A DNA stretch of 45,577 nucleotides from Gammaproteobacteria bacterium (GCA_029864095.1 JAOTUB010000001.1:83082-128658), one strand, 5' to 3'; positions 34,374 to 44,437 are shown, numbered from the stretch's first letter. The notes: a model not told the origin generated them from the letters alone. Numbers and translations: made by a program.

Positions 34374-35267
34374 TCAGCCCGGTGACAGCAGCAGATTTGG
34401 CCCGACTCTCCGGAATCCCTTCTCATCGACGAGCATGTCAAGAGCAAGTGTTGCGAGATCATCAGCAGTACTCTCCATGCGATTGTCCTTGTCGAGGTAC
34501 AGGATTTTCAGATATGTCTTGCACTCGTCACAGCATTCCGCCTTAACAGCGTCAGTGCCGCCCTCAATAAACAGATACGAAACGCCCTTCGTCGAAGCAC
34601 ATGCGGTGCACTTGACACGCACGACATGCCACTGACTCGCGCACAGCGAGCAGACCAGATAACGTAATCCCTGTTTCGCACCACCAGTCTGTATGACGCT
34701 AACGACCGGTGGCGAGCCGCAGACCGGGCACAGGCCAAATTCGACGCCTGCGCTCCTGCCACTCTTGCCCAGCCGGAGCGCCATTTTGGCCCAGTGAACC
34801 TGCAACGCTGCGCCAATAAAAGGCGCGCGTCCGGGATCGATTTCCGCATAAGCACCTGCGAGCACATTCGCTCGGTCCCGTTCGAGCGCTGCCGCGTCCG
34901 CATCATGCAGCGTTGTAACGATTTGTGCCGCCCGCGGCGGCAATGCTTCCTGATTCAATGCGTCGAGCAGGCGTTGTAAACCGTTCTGCCACCCAACGTG
35001 CGGCGGACTATCAATCGAGAGCGGCGGCAGTCCATTTCGCTGGCAGTGTTCCAATCGCGCACGATCTGGAACTGGAGTGTCGGGAAAAAGCTCGAGTTCG
35101 CCAGCCTGTGCCCGCGCCACGGCAGACGCAAACAAGAGATACTCTTGCATCGCATGTCCTTGGGCGAGATCACGCAGCCGCTGGGCGCGCTCCGCGAAGA
35201 CCGTTTTCTGGATCGGTCGAAACTCCGGGATAGAGGGGACGCCGCCGGCCAGCACTGAATCAGGCAT
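34374..35267 (-). CDS. fdhE: Formate dehydrogenase accessory protein FdhE
   Basis: 297 residues, close to the usual 300-310. FdhE is a cytosolic rubredoxin-like protein needed for maturation of respiratory formate dehydrogenase. The zinc/iron-type cysteine pairs are visible: LCPVCGSPPVV, VCSLCASQWHVVRVKCTAC and CCDECKTYLKILY, plus the family segment MRLGKSGRSAG-like before them. ATG at 35267 lies 7 bases after the fdnI stop; a longer frame to 35345 overlaps fdnI and is less likely. It is the last gene of the sel-fdn group, which supports a single assembly unit for one enzyme. Confidence 0.92.
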   Translation of the reverse strand: MPDSVLAGGVPSIPEFRPIQKTVFAERAQRLRDLAQGHAMQEYLLFASAVARAQAGELELFPDTPVPDRARLEHCQRNGLPPLSIDSPPHVGWQNGLQRLLDALNQEALPPRAAQIVTTLHDADAAALERDRANVLAGAYAEIDPGRAPFIGAALQVHWAKMALRLGKSGRSAGVEFGLCPVCGSPPVVSVIQTGGAKQGLRYLVCSLCASQWHVVRVKCTACASTKGVSYLFIEGGTDAVKAECCDECKTYLKILYLDKDNRMESTADDLATLALDMLVDEKGFRRVGPNLLLSPG

Positions 35268-35274
35268 TCTCGAA

Positions 35275-35892
35275 TCAAGAACCGCTGACGTCACGATACC
35301 ATGCGGCGTGATGCTTTTTGGCCCATGCGGAAGAGACATAGCCACGCGTCATCGCGCGAATGCTGCCCTTGACCCACATCGCGGCGTAGATATGGACGAT
35401 GATGCCCAGTATGAGCACGAACGCAGAGAACGCGTGCATCAGCACGGCCAGGCGCAAGATCGTAATCGGAAAAACCGGCGCAAAGTACGGCTGCCAAATT
35501 ACGATGCCGGAGACAAGTAGCAGAATCATAGTCAACAGCATCACCCAGAACAGTAGTTTCTGGCCGCCGTTGTAGCGTCCGACTTCGGGCAGCCCCTCCT
35601 CGCGATTATTCATAACGTCTCGCCACCGCGAGAGCCACCGGCCATCGTTGCGTGTGAATTTGTTTTGCCCCCAGAAACTCCTGACCATAACCAAGAACGA
35701 CAGAAACATCGCAACACCGATGAACGGATGCAGAATACGTGTCCAGGTGCCACCACCGAGCAGGTTCGTAAGCCAAAACATTGACGGATGAAATAGCGAG
35801 AGACCAGACGACGTGAGGACGACGAATGCGATTGCTGTGAACCAGTGATTCACGCGCTCGTTAGCCGAATAGCGCTCGATTTCCTTTCTCAT
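35275..35892 (-). CDS. fdnI: Formate dehydrogenase-N gamma subunit, cytochrome b556
   Basis: 205 residues, normal for FdnI/FdoI, the membrane subunit that takes electrons from the beta subunit through two b haems to quinone. Four membrane helices are visible, with histidines in [19 protein letters not shown] (about 12-31), [18 protein letters not shown] (about 54), and [28 protein letters not shown] (about 145-172; quoted as [18 protein letters not shown]). ATG at 35892 overlaps the fdnH stop (ATGA). The N terminus is cytosolic by family rule. Confidence 0.92.
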   Translation of the reverse strand: MRKEIERYSANERVNHWFTAIAFVVLTSSGLSLFHPSMFWLTNLLGGGTWTRILHPFIGVAMFLSFLVMVRSFWGQNKFTRNDGRWLSRWRDVMNNREEGLPEVGRYNGGQKLLFWVMLLTMILLLVSGIVIWQPYFAPVFPITILRLAVLMHAFSAFVLILGIIVHIYAAMWVKGSIRAMTRGYVSSAWAKKHHAAWYRDVSGS

Positions 35893-36773
35893 GATGCCGC
35901 CTCGTTTTCATCCTCGGGCTCGTCGATTTCGTCGATCTCGTTCGGTCCAACCCGGATGTAATGGAAAAATGATCCGAAAGCCGTGAGGCCGAGTATTAGC
36001 ATTGCGATCGGTTTCGTAACACCTTTCCAGAGGCTGACGAGAGGACTGATGTTGGGGTCAATCGGCAATCCATAAAGCTGGGGTCGATCCGCGTGCTGCA
36101 GAACATACATGACGTGCGTCCCGCCAACGCCTGCCGGGTCGTACAGTCCCGCATTCTCGAAGCCGCGGTCGTTAAGATCCGCCACGCGCTCGTCTGCATG
36201 ATCGACCATGTCTTCCTTGGAGCCGAACATCAGGGCCCCGGTCGGACAGGCCTTGATGCACGCTGGCTCGAGTCCAACTGCCACGCGATCGGAGCACAGC
36301 GTGCATTTGTAGGCTTTGGAGTCCTTTTTAGAGATACGCGGGATATCGAATGGACAACCCGCGATGCAGTAACCGCAGCCGATGCAATTTTCTTCGCGAA
36401 AATCGACAATACCGTTCGCGTACTGGACGATCGCACCTGGCGCCGGACATGCCGCGAGGCAGCCGGGGTCCGCACAGTGAAGACATCCGTCTTTGCGAAT
36501 CAACCATTCGAAATTGCCGTTCGGCTCCTCCTCGTAAAACCGCATGACGGTCCAAGACTGATCGCTTAAGCCCCGAGGACTATCGAATTCGCCATTATTG
36601 ACGCCGATAACGTCGCGCAGGTCGTTCCACTCCATGCACGCGGCTTCACATGCCTTGCAACCTATGCATTTCGATATGTCAATGAGCTTGGCGACTTGCG
36701 TCGTTTGGCGGACCGACGGACTTGCCGTTGTGGTCGCTGAGCGCGCTTTGATGTCGAGAGACTGCAGTGCCAT
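35889..36773 (-). CDS. fdnH: Formate dehydrogenase-N beta subunit, four [4Fe-4S] clusters
   Basis: 294 residues from ATG at 36773 with a GAGG site; a TTG at 36785 is also in frame but overlaps the fdnG stop. Iron-sulfur protein that links the alpha subunit to the membrane cytochrome. Cysteine motifs for four clusters are complete: [46 protein letters not shown] and [22 protein letters not shown] single C-terminal membrane helix ([20 protein letters not shown], near 258-277) anchors it, as in FdnH. Gap of 8 bases to fdnG, overlap with fdnI. Confidence 0.93.
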   Translation of the reverse strand: MALQSLDIKARSATTTASPSVRQTTQVAKLIDISKCIGCKACEAACMEWNDLRDVIGVNNGEFDSPRGLSDQSWTVMRFYEEEPNGNFEWLIRKDGCLHCADPGCLAACPAPGAIVQYANGIVDFREENCIGCGYCIAGCPFDIPRISKKDSKAYKCTLCSDRVAVGLEPACIKACPTGALMFGSKEDMVDHADERVADLNDRGFENAGLYDPAGVGGTHVMYVLQHADRPQLYGLPIDPNISPLVSLWKGVTKPIAMLILGLTAFGSFFHYIRVGPNEIDEIDEPEDENEAAS

Positions 36774-36781
36774 GGTTGACC

Positions 36782-39700
36782 TCAAGCCTTTTCGACGTTG
36801 ACGAGGAACGCCTTGAACTCAGGCGTATTCGTATTTGCGTCGCCGACGAATGGCGTCAGCGTGTTTGTAAGGTAGCCTGGCTGCGCGCGACCTTTGAATC
36901 CCCAGTGGATCGGCAGACCGATTTGATGCACGGTACGGCCTTGTACCGTCAGTGCGCGCAGGCGCTTGGTGACGACGGCCTTAGCAATGATTTCTCCGCG
37001 CTTCGAACTGACACGAACCCTGTCGCCCGCGGCGATGCTTTTTTCTTCAGCCAGCGACGCGCCGATTTCGACAAACTGCTCTGGCTGCAGAATGGCATTA
37101 ATTTCAACGTGTTTAGTCCAATAATGGAAATGCTCTGTGAGCCGATACGTCGTTGCAACATAAGGAAACGCGTCTGCGTCGCCCATGTTCTCGAGATCAC
37201 TCGGGAATACGCGTGCCGCCGGATTGTTGCGCGATGCGGGCTGCTCCGGATGCATCGGATTCGCAGGGAGTGGAGATTCGAACGGCTCGTAGTGTTCCGG
37301 GAATGGTCCTTCAGCCATTTTGTCGACTGCGAATAGCCGCGCCACGCCCTCCGGATTCATGATGAACGGCCCCATGCCTTGCGACGGCGCCGAGGTGCGA
37401 CTGAAATCCGGCACGTCGATACCCCTCCAGCTGTCCCCATCCCAGCTGATGACGCGCCGGTGTGGATCCCAGGGTTGGCCGTCTGGATCTGCCGACGCAC
37501 GGTTGTAGAGAATGCGCCGATTGGCCGGCCAGGAGAAAGCCCAGCCGGGGGTATTGCCCAGGCCGCTCGGATCCGAGTTGTCGCGGCGAGCCATCAAATT
37601 ACCCTCTTCGGTCCACGCGCCGCAGAACAGCCAGCAGCCGCACGCCGTCGTTCCGTCATCTCTAAGCTCGCCGAAGCCGCCGAGTTGTTGCCCAGCACCG
37701 CGCAGCACCTTGCCCGGGTCCGCCGGATCAGCAAGCTCGACGAGCGCCTTGCCGTTAAATTCGCGCGCGAGTTCCTCGGCCGACGGCGCGTCCGGAATCA
37801 GGTGGTTCCAGGTCAGGTTCAGGATCGGCTCGGGGAACGCGCCGCCCTCCTGTCGATACAGCTCGCGCAATTTCAGGAATATGCCCGCGATGATCTCGGC
37901 ATCTCCCTTGGCCTGTCCCGGTGGCTCCGCGCCTTTCCAATGCCATTGCAGCCAACGCCCGGAGTTGACGAGCGAGCCGTGTTCTTCAGCGAAGCATGTC
38001 GATGGCAGGCGAAAGACCTCGGTTGCAATAGACTTGGAATCGGCGGGATTGAAATCGCCGTAATCCTTCCAGAACTCGGACGTTTCGGTCTCGAGGGGAT
38101 CGATGATAACGAGATAGTTCAGATTGGCGAGCGCTTCACCGAGCTTGCGTTTATCGGGAAAGGCTGCAAGCGGATTGAAACCCTGGCAGATGTAGCCGTT
38201 CAGATTGCCCTGGTGCATGTCTTCAAACACCTGCAGTACGTCATGCACTCGGTCGAGTTTTGGCAGCCAGTCGAAGCACCAGTCGTTTTCCCGCGTCGCG
38301 GCGTCACCGAACCACGCCTTCATGAGGCTCACGAAAAACTTGGAATAATTCTGCCAGTAGCTCATCTGGTTCGGGCGCAAGGGCTTGAACGCACGCGAAT
38401 CGATATAAGCGTCGTAGTCCGTTTCCGTTTCTTTCGGCACGGTCAAATAACCAGGCAGCAAATCGGACAACAGACCCAGGTCCGTCAGGCCCTGAATGTT
38501 CGAATGACCGCGAAGCGCGTTCATTCCGCCACCGCTCTGACCGATGTTGCCGAGCAGCAACTGCACCATTGCCGCGCAGCGGATGATCTGCGAACCTTTC
38601 GAGTGCTGCGTCCAGCCGAGCGCGTACATGACCGTCATCGTGCGATCGGGCGCAGCGGTCTCCGCGAGCATCTTGCACACCGTGAGGAAGTCCTCCTCGG
38701 GCGTGCCGGTGATTTGACTGACCAAATCGGGCGTGTAACGTGAGTAGTGGTGCCTCAGCATATTAAAGACGCAGCGCGGATGTTGAAGTGTCGGATCGGT
38801 GCGTACGTAACCATCGTCACCAAGTTCGTACATCCAGGTGCTGCGGTCGTAGCTGCGCGACGCGGCGTCGTGTCCGGAAAACAAACCATCGCGGAAATAA
38901 AAATCGTCACGGACGATGAACGTCGCATCGGTGTAAGCGTTGACGTACTCCTGGTGAACGTTGCCGGTTGCGATCAGGTAATTGATGACGCCGCCTAGAA
39001 AAGCGATATCGGTGCCAGCACGAATCGGCGCGTAAAAGTCCGCGAGAGCGGCCGACCGAGTGAATCGCGGATCGACAACAATCAGCCGGGCTTTATTGTG
39101 GGCCTTGGCTTCGGTGACCCATTTGAAACCGCAGGGATGAGCCTCGGCGGCATTGCCGCCCATGATGAGCACCAGGTCGCTATTCTTGATATCAACCCAG
39201 TGGTTGGTCATCGCGCCGCGACCGAACGTAGGGGCAAGACTTGCCACCGTAGGTCCGTGTCAAACGCGCGCCTGATTATCGAATGCCAGTAACCCGACTG
39301 AGCGGGCGAATTTGTGTGTCAGATAGCCGCTTTCGTTCGACGAAGCCGACGCCGCGAGCATGCCGCAAGACAGCCAGCGGTTAACGGTCGCGCCTTGCTC
39401 GTTGGTCGCCACGAAATTTCGATCACGATCATTCTTCATGTGCCGTGCAATGCGTTCGAACGCGTCTTCCCATGATATGCGTTGCCAGTCGCTTGCGCCG
39501 CTCGGACGGTACTCTGGTTGCCTGAGCCGGCTGGAGCTGCGCACAAAATCGAGCAATGCCGCTCCCTTTGGACATAGCGTGCCACGATTAATCGGGTGAT
39601 CTGGATCGCCTTCGATGTGGAAGATTTCTTGCTTTGCGTTTTTCGCATTGCTGCCCAAGCTATACATCAAGACGCCGCAACTGACCGAGCAATACGGACA

Positions 39701-39853
39701 GGTGTTGCGAGTTTCCTTCGCACCGATCAGCTTGAATTCGCGAACTTCCGCAAGTGCCGCGTTTGGCGTGAATCCGAGTGCCGCGACACTTGACGTCGCG
39801 AGTCCTGTTGTACAGACCTTGAAGAACTGCCGACGAGTCAGTATTACACTCAT
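36782..39853 (-). CDS. fdnG: Formate dehydrogenase-N alpha subunit, selenoprotein with in-frame TGA
   Basis: Catalytic subunit oxidising formate at a molybdenum/tungsten bis-MGD centre in the periplasm; 1023 residues if TGA at 39260-39262 is read as selenocysteine 198 (E. coli FdnG is about 1015 with Sec196). The sequence around it, [27 protein letters not shown] in two parts, is the family active-site motif, and the frame is the same on both sides. ATG at 39853 has AAGGGGG before it; Tat motif LTRRQFFK at 5-12; [4Fe-4S] cysteines at 52, 55, 59 and 94 ([13 protein letters not shown]). No frame shift or other stop interrupts it. A SECIS-like hairpin follows the TGA, and selABCD lie just upstream. 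An ordinary gene finder would split it into 39260-39853 and 36782-39247. Confidence 0.96.
39221..39259 (-). promoter_or_regulatory. SECIS element for selenocysteine insertion in fdnG
   Basis: Directly after the TGA, the minus strand has GGCAA-GUC-UUGCC (39245-39233), a perfect 5-base stem with a tiny loop containing GU, at the same distance as the E. coli fdhF element. Outer pairs ACG/CGU (39250-39248 with 39228-39226) and ACC/GGU (39254-39252 with 39223-39221) extend it. SelB is expected to bind the loop. Confidence 0.82.
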
Positions 39854-39920
39854 TATGGGCCCCCTTCTTGTTGCTCCCAGCAAGGAATGGAGATGACCTA
39901 GTGCGCATGAGAGTACGAAA

Positions 39921-39949
39921 AGAATAAAGCACATGAAGCATTGGATCAA
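39921..39949 (-). promoter_or_regulatory. Possible sigma-70 promoter for fdnG
   Basis: TTGATC (39949-39944) and TATTCT (39926-39921) are separated by 17 bases in the gap between the tRNA gene and fdnG. It would allow fdnGHI-fdhE to be expressed apart from the sel genes. Confidence 0.42.
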
Positions 39950-39959
39950 GCAGGGTTTG

Positions 39960-40052
39960 TGGCGGAGGCGGATGGGAATCGAACCCACCACTCGCGTTCG
40001 GCGAGTCGCTGGTTTTGAAGACCAGGGAAGTCACCAGACTTCATTCACCTCC
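39960..40052 (-). tRNA. selC: tRNA-Sec (anticodon UCA)
   Basis: 93 bases including an encoded GCCA end. The minus strand folds into the long selenocysteine form: acceptor GGAGGUGA with CCGCCUCC (position 8 A-C mismatch), a 6-base D stem GAAGUC/GACUUC with 4-base loop UGGU, anticodon stem CUGGU/ACCAG with loop CUUCAAA (anticodon UCA, bases 40016-40018), a long variable arm ACUCGC/GCGAGU and a T arm GUGGG-UUCGAUU-CCCAU. The 8+5 acceptor/T stack and the extra D-stem pair are diagnostic. It lies 4 bases after the selB stop and about 105 bases before fdnG, all on the same strand, so it is probably cut out of the operon transcript. Confidence 0.96.
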
Positions 40053-40056
40053 ATCG

Positions 40057-41967
40057 TCATAGTCGATCCTGGTTGCCAAGTTGGCGCAGGTTACCAATGC
40101 GGAGCGTAACACCGGTCGCATCGAGATGTTCCATCAAGGGAACCGTGTATTTGCGGGTCGAACCGAGCATTTCACGGACTTCGGACAAAGCAAACTTGCG
40201 CGGATACGAAAAATGCGTTCTGACTTCCGCGATCACATCGTCGAGCGTATCCGCGTGCAGTACATAATTACGGTAACGGTAATTTGTCTTGAGCCGCACG
40301 AGCTTGCCCGTGTCGCAAAGCAACGTGAACAGCTGTTGCTTAGTCTTGTCGCGACCCACCACCTGATCGAACGCGGGCGTCGCCAGCCCGCTGCCACGGA
40401 TCGTCTCTTCCATCTCGGCTGCCAGGCGACGTTCCTCTTCTGTCAGCGCGGCAAGCGGATCGAAGCCTGTCAAGCGCAGGATGCCGCGATGATTTTCGAT
40501 CCGCCCCTCTGATCGCAATTGGTCAAGCGTGAGCCCGAATACATCATCCGTGAGCTCGCCCGAAAGCCTGGTACGCAACTTGGCAGACGTCATTCCGAAA
40601 TGATTCGGATGCTCGTCATGGTAGCGATCGATCTCGGTGAGGATGGTTTCTCTCAGCCGTTCGTAGGTCGAGGCGTCGAGCAGCTTGCTGACACCGATTG
40701 CGACGGCCTCAGCACCGGCCAGCGTTGCGTTAACTGCTTCGGCCGTGAGACCCATTGAATTGCTTAGCGCATCGAGCGTGGCTCCAGCCGGGCCGGCTTC
40801 GGCGAGCAGCATCCGGGCCTTTTCTGCCAAGCTGCCGGACGCAGCGGTATGCAAATGGTCAGTAACCGCTGGGTCGAATCGCCTGTGCCGACTCGGATGC
40901 GCATCGAGGATGCGCCCGCCGCCGATGGTCCGCATTGGCGAGTAGCTGCGAATGACGAACCGTTCCAACGGATGGATCGCTATCTCGCGATCGATTCTCA
41001 ACTGCACCAGACCCTTTGCACCAGGCTCAAGTACGTGGCGGTCCAGCAGCCTGACTTTGGCCATGACCTCGCTGGTTCCCGCGAGCAATCTGACTATGGC
41101 CGCGTTTCTCAAAGGACTTTTGTGGCTCTCCAGCAAGCGCAGCTCTGCGTCGATGCGGCACGTCGTTCGCACGGTACCTGGCAGTGCGATGATATCGCCC
41201 CGCCGGACGTCTTCTCTCTTGATATTCCGGAGGTTTACGGCGACGCGCTGTCCGGGCGCCGCCTGCTCAACAGGCTTGTTATGCACCTGCAGGCCGCGAA
41301 TCGTGGCAGCGCGCCGGCCCGGGAGCAATTCGATCTTTCGATTGGCCTTCAGTTGTCCGCCACGCAAGGTGCCTGTCACAACCGGACCGAACCCCCGCAT
41401 GACGAATACCCGGTCGATAGGCAGAAAAGGATAACCAACGGCATTGCCGAGGTCGCGGACTGGCTCCAGCGTATCCAGCGCGGCTCGAAGCTCGCACAGG
41501 CCGTTGTTGGTCACGGTAGAGGTGGATAGGACCTTCGCGCCATCAAGAAATGTGCCTGCGACGAAGGATCGAACCTCGTCGGTCACGAGTTCGAGCTCAT
41601 CCGCGTTGACGAGGTCCTGCTTGGTGATCACGATCAAGCCGCGATCCACACCGAGTAGCTGAGCAATATCGAGATGCTCGCGGGTCTGCGGCATGACGCC
41701 TTCATTCGCCGCGACGATGAGCAGGGCGCCATCGATCCCCGTAGCACCAGAGATCATCGTTCGAACAAAGTTTTGATGGCCGGGGACATCGATGAGATCG
41801 ATTGTGCCGCGCCCGCCCTGCAGGTAGGAAAAGCCCAAAACGATGGACACACCGCGCTCTTTTTCCTCCTTCAGCCGGTCCGTGTCTATCCCCGTCAGCG
41901 CACGGACCAGCGCGGTCTTGCCGTGATCGACATGTCCGATGACACCGAGCGTGAGTTGTTCGGTCAT
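40057..41967 (-). CDS. selB: Selenocysteine-specific elongation factor SelB
   Basis: 636 residues (E. coli about 614). GTPase that delivers Sec-tRNA to ribosomes paused at UGA followed by a SECIS hairpin. G motifs are present near the N terminus: GHVDHGKT (10-17), DLIDVPGHQNFV (about 56-67) and TKQD (about 115). Two beta-barrel domains follow, then four winged-helix domains in the C-terminal third (about 370-630), which bind the SECIS RNA. ATG at 41967 overlaps the selA stop (ATGA); the longer frame to 42042 lies inside selA. Followed 4 bases later by tRNA-Sec. Confidence 0.95.
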   Translation of the reverse strand: MTEQLTLGVIGHVDHGKTALVRALTGIDTDRLKEEKERGVSIVLGFSYLQGGRGTIDLIDVPGHQNFVRTMISGATGIDGALLIVAANEGVMPQTREHLDIAQLLGVDRGLIVITKQDLVNADELELVTDEVRSFVAGTFLDGAKVLSTSTVTNNGLCELRAALDTLEPVRDLGNAVGYPFLPIDRVFVMRGFGPVVTGTLRGGQLKANRKIELLPGRRAATIRGLQVHNKPVEQAAPGQRVAVNLRNIKREDVRRGDIIALPGTVRTTCRIDAELRLLESHKSPLRNAAIVRLLAGTSEVMAKVRLLDRHVLEPGAKGLVQLRIDREIAIHPLERFVIRSYSPMRTIGGGRILDAHPSRHRRFDPAVTDHLHTAASGSLAEKARMLLAEAGPAGATLDALSNSMGLTAEAVNATLAGAEAVAIGVSKLLDASTYERLRETILTEIDRYHDEHPNHFGMTSAKLRTRLSGELTDDVFGLTLDQLRSEGRIENHRGILRLTGFDPLAALTEEERRLAAEMEETIRGSGLATPAFDQVVGRDKTKQQLFTLLCDTGKLVRLKTNYRYRNYVLHADTLDDVIAEVRTHFSYPRKFALSEVREMLGSTRKYTVPLMEHLDATGVTLRIGNLRQLGNQDRL

Positions 41968-43349
41968 TCCAGTGCGCGCCCGACGGCGCCGATGAGATCC
42001 TCCGTGTCTCTCTCGAGTACAGTCCGCAGACTCAGGTGACAACGATCATTAGCGATACGGCTGATGATTGGAGGCTCGCCACTGCGCAACCGGTGAGCGA
42101 GTTCTGCGGCGTCGAACGTCTCGTGGTGCAACTGAATCACTGTGCTCGGTATGCCGCTCATCGGCAGGGAGCCACCGCCGGCAAAGCTTACATCGTCCTG
42201 AAGGCACGCCTCGAGTCCGGGAATAGCGATCAGCCTCTGCAGTGCGCGCCGCGAGCGGCGCTCGATGCTCGCCTTGTCTTCGCAGATCATCCTAAGCACA
42301 GGGATGCGCGCCAGGGGATCATTTGGCGGCAGATAGAGTCGCAACGTCGCGTTCAGGGCGGCCAGGGACAGCTTATCGATGCGCATCGCGCGCAACATCG
42401 GGTTTTGCTTGATTCGGGCGATGAGCTCAGCCCGACCGAGAATGAGCCCGGCTTGGGGGCCGCCCAACAGCTTGTCACCGCTGCACATCACGACATCCGC
42501 GCCGGCAGCAACACACGCCCGCACGGTTGGCTCTGCTGACAGATCGGCCACTTCGAGATCGACAAGAGCGCCGCTGCCGAGGTCGTGCATCAATAGCAGT
42601 TGATTTTCACGCGCGAGTTCCGCCAGCACTTTCAGGCCGGGCTTTGCGGTAAAGCCTGATATTCGGTAGTTACTCGGGTGAGAACTGAGCAGGGCTCGGG
42701 TTTCATTGCTCAGAGCATCCGAGAAGTCACTCACGTGGGTCCTGTTTGTCGTACCGACCTCGACCATACGCGCACCGCTCCTTGCGATGACATCGGGCAT
42801 GCGAAAAGAACCGCCGATCTCGATGAGCTCGCTTCTCGAGATAACTACCTCACCGTCACGACAGAACGTATTGAGCGCCAGCAAGACGGCGGCAGCACAG
42901 TTGTTGACAACGACAGCTGCCTCCGCGCCACTGAGACGCGTAAGCAGCGCCTCGACATGCTGATATCGCGAGCTGCGCTTACCGGTCTGCAAACCCAGCT
43001 CCAGATTCGAATAACTGCCTGCAATTCTGTTAACAGCCTCGATAGCCTCGTCCGCCAATGGCGCCCGGCCAAGATTCGTGTGAATTACGATTCCTGTCGC
43101 GTTGATGACGCGGCGAAAGCCGTCGCAGCGGCGCTTTACGAGGTCTGCACGGAGCAGCGCAAAATACGCGGCATCCTCGAGCCCGACAGGTGGATCGACG
43201 CCCAGGACTGCGTTGGCGCGAATGCGGTCCAGGTGGCTGCGCATGACCACCGCGACTTCGTTGCGGCCGAATTCGGCGCAAAGATCGGATGCGAAGTCTG
43301 AGCGCAGCCAGCGGTCTATGGCGGGCAGTTGCCTGAGTGCCTGAGACAT
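41964..43349 (-). CDS. selA: L-seryl-tRNA(Sec) selenium transferase SelA
   Basis: 461 residues, the usual size. PLP enzyme converting seryl-tRNA(Sec) to selenocysteyl-tRNA(Sec) with selenophosphate. Motifs: VINATGIVIHTNLGRAPL near 81, SSRYQHVEALLTRLSGAEAA near 126, and the cofactor lysine at about K293 in CSGDKLLGGPQAG (E. coli K295). ATG at 43349 has only a weak AAGAA ribosome site, 35 bases after the selD stop. Overlaps selB by ATGA. All key motifs intact. Confidence 0.96.
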   Translation of the reverse strand: MSQALRQLPAIDRWLRSDFASDLCAEFGRNEVAVVMRSHLDRIRANAVLGVDPPVGLEDAAYFALLRADLVKRRCDGFRRVINATGIVIHTNLGRAPLADEAIEAVNRIAGSYSNLELGLQTGKRSSRYQHVEALLTRLSGAEAAVVVNNCAAAVLLALNTFCRDGEVVISRSELIEIGGSFRMPDVIARSGARMVEVGTTNRTHVSDFSDALSNETRALLSSHPSNYRISGFTAKPGLKVLAELARENQLLLMHDLGSGALVDLEVADLSAEPTVRACVAAGADVVMCSGDKLLGGPQAGLILGRAELIARIKQNPMLRAMRIDKLSLAALNATLRLYLPPNDPLARIPVLRMICEDKASIERRSRRALQRLIAIPGLEACLQDDVSFAGGGSLPMSGIPSTVIQLHHETFDAAELAHRLRSGEPPIISRIANDRCHLSLRTVLERDTEDLIGAVGRALE

Positions 43350-43384
43350 TTTTCTTGTTGCCTGGGTGTCGTCCGATATTTATA

Positions 43385-44437
43385 TCATGTCGTGAACGTG
43401 GCGCTCACGATTTCTACCAACATGTCGCCGCTTGATTCCATGAGTTGTCCAATGCGCGCGAGTGATCGCCCCGAGCGTCGCGCGATCGTCAGCACCTCCG
43501 CTTCCGCCTGGGGCGCGACCGCCACGAGAAGACCACCACTTGTTTGTGGGTCACAGAGTATTTGTTTCTCTGCTTCGGTCATCGTCCCGATCGCCGCACC
43601 ATAGCTTTCGAAGTTCCTTTCGGTGCCACCAGGGATGCAGCCCTGCTGCCGGTACTCTTCCGTCCCCTCAAGCAGAGAAATTTGATCAAAATGAATTCGG
43701 GCGCGGAGCCCGCTGCCTTGACACATCTCACTAAGATGGCCAAGCAAGCCGTAGCCTGTCACGTCTGTCATCGCCGTGACGCCGTCGATTCTGGCCAGCT
43801 TTAACCCGATGTCATTGAGCTCGCACATCGCATCTTTGGCTATGTGCCGATGCTCGGGCCGAAGCTTTTTTTGCTTTTGTGCCGTGGTCAGAATGCCTAT
43901 TCCTAAAGGTTTGGTCAGGTACAGGCCGTTGCCGGCTGCCGCGGTATCGTTGCGCTTGAGATGTCGCCGTTCGACGGACCCGGTTACGGCGAGCCCGAAG
44001 ATCGGCTCGGGTGCGTCGATACTGTGACCGCCGGCAAGCGGGATACCGGCGTCTTTGCATGCCTGCCGCCCTCCTTCGACGACCTGTTGCGCGGTTTCCG
44101 GGGACAGCTTGTTAATCGGCCAACCCAGAATCGCGATTGCCATGAGTGGTGTGCCGCCCATCGCATACACGTCGCTGATGGCGTTGGTAGCTGCAACGCG
44201 CCCGAATTCGACGGGGTCGTCGACAATCGGCATGAAAAAATCGGTCGTGCTGATAACCGCCTGCCCGTTGCCCATGTCGTACACAGCTGCATCGTCCCGG
44301 GAAGTGTTGCCCACGAGTAGTCGTGCATCAGTACCGCTAACGTTGCCCTTCAGGATCACGTCCAGCACCTTGGGAGAGATCTTGCAGCCACAACCGGCGC
44401 CATGACTGTATTCAGTTAGCTTGATTTCGTTACGCAT
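43385..44437 (-). CDS. selD: Selenide, water dikinase SelD (selenophosphate synthase)
   Basis: 350 residues, full length. Makes selenophosphate from selenide and ATP. The N-terminal glycine-rich catalytic loop [19 protein letters not shown] carries C16 and K19, matching Cys17/Lys20 of the E. coli enzyme; cysteine rather than selenocysteine is encoded. Further family motifs: [14 protein letters not shown] near 43, [12 protein letters not shown] near 65 and [18 protein letters not shown] near 135, with [16 protein letters not shown] near 224. First gene of the sel-fdn group; ATG at 44437. Besides Sec it could supply selenouridine synthesis, but no selU is in the window. Confidence 0.96.
   Translation of the reverse strand: MRNEIKLTEYSHGAGCGCKISPKVLDVILKGNVSGTDARLLVGNTSRDDAAVYDMGNGQAVISTTDFFMPIVDDPVEFGRVAATNAISDVYAMGGTPLMAIAILGWPINKLSPETAQQVVEGGRQACKDAGIPLAGGHSIDAPEPIFGLAVTGSVERRHLKRNDTAAAGNGLYLTKPLGIGILTTAQKQKKLRPEHRHIAKDAMCELNDIGLKLARIDGVTAMTDVTGYGLLGHLSEMCQGSGLRARIHFDQISLLEGTEEYRQQGCIPGGTERNFESYGAAIGTMTEAEKQILCDPQTSGGLLVAVAPQAEAEVLTIARRSGRSLARIGQLMESSGDMLVEIVSATFTT

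Noticed and set aside
37379..38743. 454-codon plus-strand frame opposite fdnG
   Set aside because: Antisense shadow of a highly conserved gene; translated sequence shows no family motif and arises from codon bias.
39260..39262. In-frame stop in fdnG as sign of a pseudogene
   Set aside because: It is TGA at the conserved selenocysteine position with SECIS-like hairpin and full sel gene set; the rest of the frame is intact.
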